From SPCO01 sp964579825 (GTDB taxonomy: Bacteria; Chloroflexota; Limnocylindria; Limnocylindrales; CSP1-4): DNA of 64,000 bases. Position numbers and translations under genes: made by a program. A model generated the notes under the pieces. The model saw only the letters and a program-made list of their open reading frames with translations. It was not told where the DNA came from and did no database searches. The stretch is from positions 39,895 to 103,894 of the forward strand of contig CAZOHT010000010.1 in the NCBI GenBank assembly GCA_964579825.1. The letters run 5' to 3'. Below, piece by piece: positions 1 to 7,883 of this stretch; the stretch's first letter is position 1, and the number at the start of each line of letters is the position of its first letter.

Positions 1-638
1 GGAACGTCGCCGGTCCGATGGACGATCGCCAGGCGGGTCACCCCGAACCGGTCGGCGATCTCGGTCGCGATGTCGTCGAGGACGCGGATCGCCATCGTGT
101 CGTGCGCCTCGTATTCGAGGGCATCCACCGAGCGCCCGGCATGGCGGGCGGCCTCCGCTTCCTGGCCTGGAGCCGGCGTCCCGGGGCTCGAGCGGGTCCG
201 CCCGAGGAAGCCGACGATCGCGCCGTCGCCGTCGGTGGCGAGGCGGTCGCCCAGCTCCCCGAGGATCCCGGCACCGAACGGGGCCTCGCGCAGTTCGAGG
301 ATCCGGAGCGGGCTGGTCCCGTCGGGCGCATCGGCCGTGGCGTCCCCCGCAGGATCCGTGCCCGAGCCGCCGGACACCGGCGGGATCACGGCCAGTTCGT
401 CGCCGTCGGCGAGCGCGTCGGCGGGGTCGGCGTAGTCCCCGTTCCGGGCGAACCGGACCGAGTCGCGACCGGGTGCCAGGACCGGGAATCGAGCCACGAG
501 CCCCGACCAGCCATCGGCGACGGTCGCGTCATCGGCCAGCTCCAGGTCGACATGACGCTCCCCCACTTGCTCACGTTGGATGGCGAACAGACGGACGCGG
601 ACGTGCACGACGGCTTCCCTCGGGCTCAGCCGCGCCAT
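1..638 (-). CDS. MoaD-MoaE fusion, molybdopterin synthase (3' end cut by window edge)
   Basis: Molybdopterin synthase converts precursor Z (cPMP) to molybdopterin; MoaD carries the sulfur as a C-terminal thiocarboxylate and MoaE is the catalytic subunit. Reading the minus strand from an ATG at 638, the first 90 or so residues are a ubiquitin-like MoaD domain ending in PPVSGG near base 367. The frame then continues without a stop into a MoaE domain with GAIVGFLGRTR, VDALEYEAHDTMA and LAIVHRTGDV, and runs off the window at base 1. The start overlaps the end of the upstream methyltransferase gene by 13 bases; a GTG at 608 is an alternative. A fused MoaD would need its GG tail released or used in cis. 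Domain calls are seen in sequence; activity is inferred. Confidence 0.85.
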   Translation of the reverse strand, partial: MARLSPREAVVHVRVRLFAIQREQVGERHVDLELADDATVADGWSGLVARFPVLAPGRDSVRFARNGDYADPADALADGDELAVIPPVSGGSGTDPAGDATADAPDGTSPLRILELREAPFGAGILGELGDRLATDGDGAIVGFLGRTRSSPGTPAPGQEAEAARHAGRSVDALEYEAHDTMAIRVLDDIATEIADRFGVTRLAIVHRTGDV

Positions 639-1291
639 ACGGCGACGAGCAGCCCGTCCCCGACCGGCAGGATCGTGGCGGTCATCCGCGGGTCGTTCAG
701 CATCCCCGCATCGAACACCCGCAGCGCGTTGGTGTCCACGTCGTCCGGTGACGTGGGACTCACACCCGACACGCGACCGCTCCACAGGACGTTGTCCGCG
801 ACGATCAACGCGCCGGGGACCAGCCGATCCGCGACCGCCTCGACGTAGGCGCCGTACTCGTGCTTGAGGGCATCGATGAAGACGAGGTCGAACGGCCCGG
901 CGAGCGCGGGGTCGTCGGCCTCGAAGGCGGCCAGGGCCCGCTGGTTGACGACGACGATCCGCTCGTCGGCGATGCCGGCTTCCCGCCACCAGCCCCGAGC
1001 GAGGTCGGTTCGCGCGCGATCCGGGTCCAGCGTCACGATCGTCCCGTCCGCTGGCTGCCCGAGCGCCATCCATAGCGTCGAATAGCCGTAGGCCGTCCCG
1101 AACTCCAGGACGCGCCGTCGGCCGGATGCCAGGACGGTCAGGGCGCGACCCGCGTCGCGGTCCACGATCGGCACGCCGAGCGGCTCGGCCGCGGCTTCGA
1201 TGGCCGCCAGGGCGGGGATGACGGGCGGGGAGATCGACTCGATCCAGTCGAGATCGGCCGGTGTCGGGTACCAGGCTCGGTCGGTCCTCAT
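626..1291 (-). CDS. SAM-dependent O-methyltransferase (family 3, CCoAOMT-like)
   Basis: About 221 residues. The SAM-binding motif I is VLEFGTAYGYSTLWMA, followed by an acidic strand end (VTLDPDRA) and the metal-site-like FDLVFIDALKHEY and ALIVADNVLWSG, typical of the caffeoyl-CoA/catechol O-methyltransferase family of cation-dependent enzymes. The acceptor cannot be predicted. A longer frame opens at 1318, but the ATG at 1291 is preceded by GAGGGAG and avoids a 20-base overlap with the upstream gene, so I prefer it. It lies between a membrane protein gene and the moaD-moaE fusion on the same strand and is probably co-transcribed with both. Confidence 0.82.
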   Translation of the reverse strand: MRTDRAWYPTPADLDWIESISPPVIPALAAIEAAAEPLGVPIVDRDAGRALTVLASGRRRVLEFGTAYGYSTLWMALGQPADGTIVTLDPDRARTDLARGWWREAGIADERIVVVNQRALAAFEADDPALAGPFDLVFIDALKHEYGAYVEAVADRLVPGALIVADNVLWSGRVSGVSPTSPDDVDTNALRVFDAGMLNDPRMTATILPVGDGLLVAVWRG

Positions 1292-1298
1292 CGCTCCC

Positions 1299-2141
1299 TC
1301 ATACCAGCAGGCCGGCACCGAAGTAGAGACCGGCGGCCACGATCGTCCCGGCGAGGATCGTGCCGACGTTGATGTAGTGGAGGCCCGTCGCGGACTCCAT
1401 CGAACGGGTCTTGGCCGTCTGGATGGCCGCCCACGACACGATCACCGGGAAGATGAGGCCGACGATCAGGCGCAGCCAGACGAACAACGCGTAGGGGCCG
1501 GTCAGCGCCGAGAACGGGGCGACGTCGGCCGGGCCCGCACCAGTCCCGACCCACACCCAGAACAGGACGATCTGGGCGGCCACGACCGCGAACAGGGCCC
1601 GCGACAACAGGATGAGCGGCGCCTCCGGCAGCTTGGGCGTGACCAGGTACCAGTGGCCGAGGATCATCGCAACGAACACGCCGCCGGCGGAGGCCGTCAC
1701 GACCGCGAGCTGGACGAGCAGGCCGCCGATGCCGATCAGCGTCGTACCACCCCACGACAGGGCCCCGAACACGAGGGCGAGCAGTCCCGTCGCCAGGGCC
1801 ACGAGCTCCACCCAGGCGCCGGCGGCCGGGCGCGCGCGTCGGACCACCAGCGCGAGCGCGACCAGACCGCAGAACGCCAGTAGCGCCGCGGCTCTCGGGC
1901 CGGCCCAGGCCGGATCACTCGTGACCGGAGAGTCGACCACGGCGACCGGCAGCGCGCCGTCCGACAGCCACGCCAGCAGGCCGAAGACCAGGGCGCTGGT
2001 CGCCGTGAAGGCGAGGAAGCCGCTCGTCGCCGATGTCCGTCGTCGAAGGAGCACGACGGCCGCGTAACTGCCGACGGCAAGGCCCGTGAGCACCGTCCAG
2101 TTGACGAACGGCAGGTTCTGGGCGATCTGCGTGGAGGGCAC
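1299..2141 (-). CDS. multi-pass membrane protein of unknown function
   Basis: A 280-residue protein, mostly hydrophobic, with roughly seven or eight membrane-spanning segments from the N-terminal WTVLTGLAVGSYAAVVL to the C-terminal GTILAGTIVAAGLYFG. Two conserved-looking polar stretches, GHWYLVTPKLPEAPL in the middle and KTRSMESATGLHYIN near the end, lie next to membrane helices and contain His and Tyr residues that could bind a cofactor; that last point is speculation. The start is a GTG at 2141 with a weak ribosome site. It is the first gene of the minus-strand run that ends in the molybdopterin synthase fusion. I do not recognise its family by function. Confidence 0.7.
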   Translation of the reverse strand: MPSTQIAQNLPFVNWTVLTGLAVGSYAAVVLLRRRTSATSGFLAFTATSALVFGLLAWLSDGALPVAVVDSPVTSDPAWAGPRAAALLAFCGLVALALVVRRARPAAGAWVELVALATGLLALVFGALSWGGTTLIGIGGLLVQLAVVTASAGGVFVAMILGHWYLVTPKLPEAPLILLSRALFAVVAAQIVLFWVWVGTGAGPADVAPFSALTGPYALFVWLRLIVGLIFPVIVSWAAIQTAKTRSMESATGLHYINVGTILAGTIVAAGLYFGAGLLV

Positions 2142-2191
2142 GTCCCGAGTGTACCGGCGTCGGACTACGATGAGCCGGAGGAGGTGCCGAG

Positions 2192-2923
2192 TTGGCCATC
2201 GATCGCGACACGACGTTCACCTGGTACGGCCACGCCTGCGTGGAGGCCCGCACACCGGGCGGCAAGATCGTGCTGATGGACCCTTGGTTCGGCAACCCCC
2301 TGAGCCCGCGGTCGGCGGACGCCGTGGACCGCTGCGATGTCCTCCTCGTCACCCACGGTCATGGCGACCACATGGGCGACGCCGTCGCTCTGGCCAGTCG
2401 CCTCCGACCCGCCTGGCCGTGTATCCACGAGATGAGCCTGTGGCTGGGACGGACCCTGCCCGGCGGCGGCGACGCGACGATCGGCATGAACAAGGGCGGG
2501 ACGGTCGACGTCGCCGGCCTGAAGGTCACGATGGTGAGCGCGGACCACTCGGCCGGCGACTGGAACGCCGACGGCGGCGTGCCGCTCTACCTGGGTGAGC
2601 CGGCGGGCTTCGTGGTCGAAGTCGAGAACGGCTTCCGCTTCTATCACGCGGGCGACACCGGGGCCTTCGGCGACATGCGCCTCATCGCGGACCTGTACGC
2701 CCCGGACCTGGCGATCCTGCCGATCGGCGGCCACTACACGATGGGACCGCGCGAGGCGGCGTATGCCGTGGGTCTCCTGGGCGTGAGCCACGTGATGCCG
2801 ATCCACTACGGGACGTTCCCGGCGCTGGCCGGGACACCTGACCAACTGCGGTCCGAACTGGCCGCCAGCGGCCTGGGTCACGTGGAGGTCCACGCGCCCC
2901 CGCCGGGTGGGACGTTCGGCTGA
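2192..2923 (+). CDS. UPF0173 metal-dependent hydrolase (YtkL-like)
   Basis: 243 residues with a metallo-beta-lactamase fold of the UPF0173 group, which is distantly related to UlaG ascorbate-6-phosphate lactonase. The zinc motif THGHGDH is at residues 54-60, preceded by FTWYGHACVE and LMDPWFGNP, and followed by VSADHSAG, YHAGDTGAFGD and a C-terminal MPIHYGTF. The natural substrate of this group is unknown. The start is TTG at 2192 with GGAGGAGG about eight bases upstream. It is transcribed divergently from the membrane protein gene at 2141 with a 50-base gap, so both promoters must be compact. A hairpin follows the stop. Confidence 0.85.
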   Translation: MAIDRDTTFTWYGHACVEARTPGGKIVLMDPWFGNPLSPRSADAVDRCDVLLVTHGHGDHMGDAVALASRLRPAWPCIHEMSLWLGRTLPGGGDATIGMNKGGTVDVAGLKVTMVSADHSAGDWNADGGVPLYLGEPAGFVVEVENGFRFYHAGDTGAFGDMRLIADLYAPDLAILPIGGHYTMGPREAAYAVGLLGVSHVMPIHYGTFPALAGTPDQLRSELAASGLGHVEVHAPPPGGTFG

Positions 2924-2976
2924 TCTCCCAGCTCCCCACCTGAGCCTTCCATACCCCTCCGGTCCCCACCCCGGAC

Positions 2977-2994
2977 TGGTGCGCCTCCGCACCA
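2977..2994 (+). terminator. hairpin after UPF0173 gene, candidate terminator
   Basis: A perfect 7-bp stem (TGGTGCG / CGCACCA) with a 4-base loop lies 54 bases after the stop of the UPF0173 gene and before the next plus-strand gene. There is no T-tract, as is usual in very GC-rich genomes, so termination is inferred from position only. Confidence 0.4.
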
Positions 2995-3030
2995 TCTGTC
3001 GCGGATCGGACTGGCGCGAATGACCCGGAA

Positions 3031-3061
3031 GTACTACCGTCTAGCTCTCGGCACGTAGTAC
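3031..3061. promoter_or_regulatory. inverted repeat upstream of epimerase gene
   Basis: GTACTAC at 3031-3037 is matched by its exact reverse complement GTAGTAC at 3055-3061, with 17 bases between. It lies 27 bases upstream of the earliest possible start of the epimerase gene and inside the only sizeable gap before the carrier-protein region. It could be an operator or an RNA stem; nothing else supports either reading. Confidence 0.3.
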
Positions 3062-3088
3062 CGATGGACCACCGGTGGACACGCTTAT

Positions 3089-4375
3089 TTGTGCCCCACC
3101 GACCGGTCACGTTCATCCATTCCAGGTCTTATCTCGCAGCAGGACTATCCCTCGCTGCAGGCGACCCAGGGGGCACCATTGCGCGATCTGTTGGCATCGT
3201 CCACACATCTCGCCGGCATCGACTCGTCCAGCGCGATCGGCCCGGCGGGACGCCCGAGCGGGCGCGAATCGACCGTCCTCGTGGTCGGTGGCGCCGGGTA
3301 TGTCGGGTCCATCCTCGTGGCCCGACTGCTGGACTCCGGGTACGACGTCCTCGTGCTCGATCCACTGCTGTACAGCGGCGACTCGTTGGCGGCGGTCCTG
3401 GGCCGACCGGGCTTCGAACTCCATGTCGGCGACAGCCGCGACGAGGCGATCGTCCGGTCGCTGCTGAGTCGAGCCGGATCCGTGGTTCACCTGGGGGAGA
3501 TCGTCGGCGATCCGGCGTGCGAACTCGACCCGACGGTGACCGTGGCGGTCAACTACACCGCGTCGATCCGCCTGGCGGAGCTGGCCCAGCAGGCGGGCGT
3601 CGAGCGCTTCATCTACCCATCGTCCTGCAGCGTCTACGGCGCCACCGACGTGGTCGTCGATGAGCTCGGCGCACACAACCCGGTCTCGCTCTATGGTCGA
3701 GTCAAGTCCGCCTCCGAGGAACACATCCTCGACCTCAGGACGGACCGCTTCCACCCGACCGTCTTCCGCCTGGCCACCGTCTACGGCCTGTCTCCGCGCC
3801 CGCGCTTCGATCTCGTGGTGAACGTCCTCGCCGGGCGCGCCGCCGCGGATCGACGGATCGTGGTCCAGGGCGGCGGGCAGTGGCGACCGTTCGTCCACGT
3901 CGCCGATGCGGCATCGGTCCTGGCCGCGACCCTCACCATGCCGCTCGAGCAGGTCTCAGGCGAGATCTTCAACCTCGGCTCCAATCTCCAGAACCACACG
4001 ATCGCCGGCGTCGCAGAGCTCGTCCGCAAGCACGTCCCGGATGTCGCGATCGAAGTCACCGAGAGTGTCGATCCGCGCAACTACCGGGTCGATTTCGACA
4101 AGCTTGCGACGGTCTTCGGCTTCCAGCCCTCCCGTACCGTCGATGACGGGATCGCGGAGATCGTGCGAGCCGTCGACGACCGGCACATCGTGGACATCCG
4201 GGATGCCTTCCACAGCAACGTCCGGGCCCTGGTGGAGACCGACGCCCGTCACCGCCTCTGGCGAGAGGACCTGGCGGGACGCCCCGCTGACGCCTTCCGA
4301 CCGCGCGATGTCGAGGTGCTGCAGCGGGTGATGCCGACGCGTCGTCTTCCGCTCCTCGAGGACGCCGTCACCTAG
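3089..4375 (+). CDS. NAD-dependent epimerase/dehydratase (extended SDR)
   Basis: Extended short-chain dehydrogenase acting on nucleotide sugars. The dinucleotide-binding motif GGAGYVG is at residues 67-73 of the longest frame, the active-site serine region is YPSSCSVYG, and the catalytic Tyr/Lys pair is YGRVK. The late segment DPRNYRVDFDKL followed by GFQPSRTVDDGI is characteristic of sugar-nucleotide epimerase/dehydratases. The exact sugar cannot be told. The first 60 residues are not part of the fold: a TTG at 3179 preceded by AGGGGG may be the true start. It is 171 bases upstream of the carrier-protein operon on the same strand and could belong to it or stand alone. Confidence 0.8.
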   Translation: MCPTDRSRSSIPGLISQQDYPSLQATQGAPLRDLLASSTHLAGIDSSSAIGPAGRPSGRESTVLVVGGAGYVGSILVARLLDSGYDVLVLDPLLYSGDSLAAVLGRPGFELHVGDSRDEAIVRSLLSRAGSVVHLGEIVGDPACELDPTVTVAVNYTASIRLAELAQQAGVERFIYPSSCSVYGATDVVVDELGAHNPVSLYGRVKSASEEHILDLRTDRFHPTVFRLATVYGLSPRPRFDLVVNVLAGRAAADRRIVVQGGGQWRPFVHVADAASVLAATLTMPLEQVSGEIFNLGSNLQNHTIAGVAELVRKHVPDVAIEVTESVDPRNYRVDFDKLATVFGFQPSRTVDDGIAEIVRAVDDRHIVDIRDAFHSNVRALVETDARHRLWREDLAGRPADAFRPRDVEVLQRVMPTRRLPLLEDAVT

Positions 4376-4546
4376 GATGCCCGTCCGCGAGTCGGCGCGG
4401 ACCGGCACGCACCTCGGGATGGCCGTTCGAACCGTCGAGATCACGGTTCCACCTGCCCGGGTGGACCCATGACCTCTGGCTGACTGGAGCGCACCCTCCG
4501 CTATCGTATGCTGCAAGACGCCTCGACCACCGCACAAGGGACTGGG

Positions 4547-4816
4547 ATGACATCAGAGACCGCATCTACCACTCGTGATCGGATCCGGGGGGTCATCACG
4601 GCCCATGGGCATCTGCCCGTGGATGTGACGACCCTGGCCGATGACGCCGACCTGTTCCAGGCCGGCATGACCTCGCACGCGAGCGTCAATCTCATGCTCG
4701 GACTCGAGGCGGAGTTCGACATCGAGTTCCCGGATGCGATGCTCAAGCGAAGCGTCTTCCAGAGCGTGTCGGCCATCGCCGCCGCACTCGCTGAGCTTGG
4801 TGTCGACGCCGCATGA
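4547..4816 (+). CDS. acyl/aminoacyl carrier protein
   Basis: An 89-residue carrier protein, acidic and helical. The phosphopantetheine attachment serine is probably Ser43 in DLFQAGMTSHASV, where the usual Asp-Ser-Leu is replaced by Thr-Ser-His. The ATG at 4547 follows GGGACTGGG and gives a normal-length carrier protein; a longer frame from 4508 adds 13 unneeded residues. Its stop overlaps the start of the acyl-CoA dehydrogenase gene (ATGA). The aminoacyl-tRNA-synthetase-like ligase two genes on is its expected loading enzyme, as for the carrier proteins described beside such ligases in Bradyrhizobium (established for that family; inferred here). A phosphopantetheinyl transferase is not in the window. 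Confidence 0.85.
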   Translation: MTSETASTTRDRIRGVITAHGHLPVDVTTLADDADLFQAGMTSHASVNLMLGLEAEFDIEFPDAMLKRSVFQSVSAIAAALAELGVDAA

Positions 4817-5988
4817 GCGCCGCCCTCGATCGCGAGCAGGCGTTCCTGGCGACCATCCGTCGGATCGCGGACGAGGTCGCGGCACCCAACGCGGACGACG
4901 TGGACCGCAACGCCCGCTTCCCGCAGGAGACGATCGACGCGCTGAAGGCCGAACGGGCCCTGTCGGCCTGCATCCCCGAGGCGTATGACGGGGGTGGGAT
5001 CTCGCTCGAGACGATCGCCGCGGCCTGCTTCGAGCTTGGTCGCCGGTGCGGCGCGAGCGCCATGGTCTTCGCCATGCACAACATCAAGGTGGCGTCCATC
5101 GTGCGACACGTGGACGACTCACCAGCCTTCCAGGCGTACCTGCGCGACGTCTCGCGCGAGCAGCGCCTCGTGGCGTCGGTGACGTCGGAGATCGGGACGG
5201 GCGGCGACATGGGTCGCTCCATCGCGGCCGTCACGCCCGATGTCGAGGGGCGGGCCACGTTCGAGAAACAGGCCCCGACCGTTTCCTATGCGGCCTACGC
5301 GGACGACCTCCTGACGACCCTTCGCCGAGCGCCGGATGCCGAGCCCGGCGACCAGGTCCTCGTGCTGACCCGGCGCGGCGAGTTCACCCTCGAGCAGACC
5401 GGCACGTGGGATCCGATGGGCATGCGCGGCACCTGCTCACCCGGCTATATCGTCCGCGGCGACATCCCCGTGGAGAACGTCATGCCCGTGCCGTTCTCGA
5501 CCATCGGCCCGGAGTCGATGGTGCCCATCTCGCACATCCTCTGGTCGCATCTCTGGCTGGGCATCGCGACCGACGCGTTCGATCGTGCCCGCGCGTTCGT
5601 CCGGGCCAGTGCGCGGAACCGGCCGGACGTGATCCCGCCGACCGCCGCGCGGCTGTCGCAGCTCATGAGCGAGTTGTCGCTCCTGCGCGCCGAGGTCTCG
5701 ACCGGGCTCCGCGACTGGACGGACGCCAACGCCGGCGGCGATCGGGAGTCGCTGACGACGATGGCGATGATCCTGCGCTTCAACAACCTGAAGATCGCGG
5801 CATCGGACCAGGCGCCGCGGGTGTGCCAGGGGGCGATGAGCGTGTGCGGCATCGTCGGCTACAAGAACGACACGCCATACAGCGTGGGCCGGCACCTGCG
5901 CGACAGCATGTCGGCGTGCCTCATGGTCGCCAACGAGCGGATCCACCAGACGAACGCCAGCCTGCTGTTGATCGCCAAGGACGTCTAA
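4813..5988 (+). CDS. acyl-CoA dehydrogenase family flavoprotein
   Basis: 391 residues with the N-terminal helical domain, the middle beta domain (SVTSEIGTGGDM, WDPMGMRGTCSPGY) and a C-terminal helical domain of the acyl-CoA dehydrogenase family. Family members use FAD to make an alpha,beta double bond in an acyl thioester. The gene overlaps the carrier-protein gene before it and the ligase gene after it (TAATG), so its substrate is more likely a carrier-bound aminoacyl group than a free CoA ester. The precedent is the dehydrogenase that oxidises prolyl-carrier protein to a pyrrole. I could not assign the catalytic base by eye. Confidence 0.85.
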   Translation: MSAALDREQAFLATIRRIADEVAAPNADDVDRNARFPQETIDALKAERALSACIPEAYDGGGISLETIAAACFELGRRCGASAMVFAMHNIKVASIVRHVDDSPAFQAYLRDVSREQRLVASVTSEIGTGGDMGRSIAAVTPDVEGRATFEKQAPTVSYAAYADDLLTTLRRAPDAEPGDQVLVLTRRGEFTLEQTGTWDPMGMRGTCSPGYIVRGDIPVENVMPVPFSTIGPESMVPISHILWSHLWLGIATDAFDRARAFVRASARNRPDVIPPTAARLSQLMSELSLLRAEVSTGLRDWTDANAGGDRESLTTMAMILRFNNLKIAASDQAPRVCQGAMSVCGIVGYKNDTPYSVGRHLRDSMSACLMVANERIHQTNASLLLIAKDV

Positions 5989-6917
5989 TGACCGCGTACC
6001 GCGCGGCCACCGCCGAGCAGGCGGCCTTCCTCGCCGACCTGGTGGAGCACGGCCATCTCGTGGCGACCGGCGTCGACGGCATCTACGGCCACGGTCCCGA
6101 CTTCGATCGCGTGAGGCTGGCCTTCAGCGAGGTGATCTGGCGCCTCTCGGCCCCAGACGCCCCGGAACAGATGCGCTTCCCTCCGCTGCTGCCGCGGCAC
6201 GAGATCGAGACGAACGGCTACCTGGCCTCCTTCCCGCACCTCGCGGGCACGGTGTTCTCGTTCGACGGCGACGAGGCGGACGCGCTCGAGTTGGAGGCCG
6301 TCGCCGCCCGGCACGAGGACTGGAGCCGATTCCAGTCGATGACCGACCTGGTCGTCCTCCCGGCCGCCTGCTATCCGGTCTACCCCCAGGTCGCCAAGCG
6401 CGGACCGCTCACGCTCGAGGGCGTGACCGTGGATACGGGTCCGGCCTGGGTCTTCCGCCGAGAGCCGTCGGGCGATCCGGCGCGCCTGCAGATGTTCCAC
6501 ATGCACGAGCTCGTCCGGATCGGCGATCCCGATGTGGTGGCGGCGTGGCGGGACACGTGGCTCGGCCGGGTCACGGACCTGTTCGCGCGCCTGGGCCTGC
6601 AGGCCTGGTCGGAGATCGCGAACGACCCCTTCTTCGGGCGAGCCGGACGGATGCTCGCCGCGAACCAGCGAGCCCAGGAGTTGAAGTTCGAGCTCGTCGC
6701 GCTCGTCGGCGGCCCGGAGCCGACGGCGATCGCCTCGTTCAACTACCACCAGGACCACTTCACGGCCGCCTACGGGATCGGCCTGGAGGGGGGCGGCGTC
6801 GCCCACACCGGCTGCCTCGGGTTCGGGGTGGAACGGATCGCCCTCGCGATGTTCCGCGCGAACGGGCTGGACGTGGCCACGTGGCCGGCCGAGGTGCGCT
6901 CGGAGCTGTGGCCATGA
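5988..6917 (+). CDS. amino acid:[carrier protein] ligase (class II aaRS homologue)
   Basis: 309 residues resembling the catalytic core of atypical seryl-tRNA synthetase without a tRNA-binding domain. This family activates small amino acids with ATP and loads them on the phosphopantetheine arm of a carrier protein instead of a tRNA. Motif 2 is visible as VFRREPSGDPARLQMFH and motif 3 as HTGCLGFGVERIALAMF. Cys128, Glu174 and Cys276 have the order and spacing expected for the three zinc ligands of the family. The start ATG overlaps the stop of the dehydrogenase gene, and the stop overlaps the next ATG. It is in a conserved type of context: carrier protein, dehydrogenase and DUF1839. Amino acid specificity is not predictable by eye. 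Confidence 0.85.
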   Translation: MTAYRAATAEQAAFLADLVEHGHLVATGVDGIYGHGPDFDRVRLAFSEVIWRLSAPDAPEQMRFPPLLPRHEIETNGYLASFPHLAGTVFSFDGDEADALELEAVAARHEDWSRFQSMTDLVVLPAACYPVYPQVAKRGPLTLEGVTVDTGPAWVFRREPSGDPARLQMFHMHELVRIGDPDVVAAWRDTWLGRVTDLFARLGLQAWSEIANDPFFGRAGRMLAANQRAQELKFELVALVGGPEPTAIASFNYHQDHFTAAYGIGLEGGGVAHTGCLGFGVERIALAMFRANGLDVATWPAEVRSELWP

Positions 6918-7879
6918 CCCGGGGCATGGTCAGCCTGTTCGGCCACGACCCGGCGACCTACACGCCGCACTGGCTGCATGGCGGCGACCGGACCTATCTC
7001 GAGACCGATTGCTTCACGGACATCGTCATCGAGTTGCTGCACGCGCGCGGCGACGAGCCAGTAGCCGCCCTGGGGTCGTTCGTCCGGATGGACTTCGAGA
7101 ACGACCAGTGGACGTTCTTCAAGCCACACGCCGTGGACCTCGAGGTCCTGTACGGGATGGACATCCACGAGATGCAGCCCTTCCGCCCGATCCCGCAGCA
7201 GATCGAGGAACTGCTCGGGCTGGGACGGACGATGACCGTCGAGCTCGACGCGTGGTACCTGCCGGACACGGCCGCGACGAGCTATGGCAACGCGCACGTC
7301 AAGACCGGCGTCATCGCCGAGTCGATCGATCTCGCGGGCGAGCGGTTCCGCTACTTCCACAACGCCTCGCTGTACGAACTGGGCGGCGACGACTTCCGTG
7401 GGATCTTCCGCCAGGGGCCCGGCTGGTCCGAGGACGTACTGCCGCCCTATCTCGAACTGATCCGGTTCGACGCGGGTCCATCCCTTCACGGCGAGGACCT
7501 GCGGGCGGCGGCGCGTGGGCTGCTCCGCGGGCACCTGGACCGGATCGTGCCGGGCAACCCGTTCGAACGGTTCGACGATCGCCTCCAGGCCGACCTCCCG
7601 ACGATCCTGGCCGGTGACGACAAGCTGTACCACGCGTACACGTTCGCCACGTTCCGGATGGCCGGATCCGGGTTCGAACTCCTGGGATCGCACGTGGACT
7701 GGCTCCTCGGCGAGGCCGGCGCACCGGCCTCGGCCGCGATGGCGCGCATCGTCGATGGCTGCAAGCTGCTGGGCTTCAAGTTGGCGCGGCGCCGCCCGTT
7801 CGACCCGAGCGAGGCCATGGCCGGCCTGCGCGATTCGTGGACCGAGGCGATAGGGTCGCTCGACGACGCCGTACGCTAG
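6914..7879 (+). CDS. DUF1839 family protein
   Basis: 321 residues, matching the DUF1839 family that commonly accompanies amino acid:carrier-protein ligases. Visible conserved stretches include RTYLETDCFTDIVIELLH, MDFENDQWTFFKP, MDIHEMQPFRPI, WYLPDTAATSYGNAHVK and YFHNASLYELGGDDF. An early Cys (in ETDCFTD) and several His/Asp residues suggest an enzyme, perhaps an acyl transfer or thioesterase-like activity, but the function is not established. It starts at an ATG overlapping the ligase stop. Four bases separate it from the GH2-like gene, so it is translated from the same message. Confidence 0.8.
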   Translation: MTRGMVSLFGHDPATYTPHWLHGGDRTYLETDCFTDIVIELLHARGDEPVAALGSFVRMDFENDQWTFFKPHAVDLEVLYGMDIHEMQPFRPIPQQIEELLGLGRTMTVELDAWYLPDTAATSYGNAHVKTGVIAESIDLAGERFRYFHNASLYELGGDDFRGIFRQGPGWSEDVLPPYLELIRFDAGPSLHGEDLRAAARGLLRGHLDRIVPGNPFERFDDRLQADLPTILAGDDKLYHAYTFATFRMAGSGFELLGSHVDWLLGEAGAPASAAMARIVDGCKLLGFKLARRRPFDPSEAMAGLRDSWTEAIGSLDDAVR

Positions 7880-7883
7880 GGGC

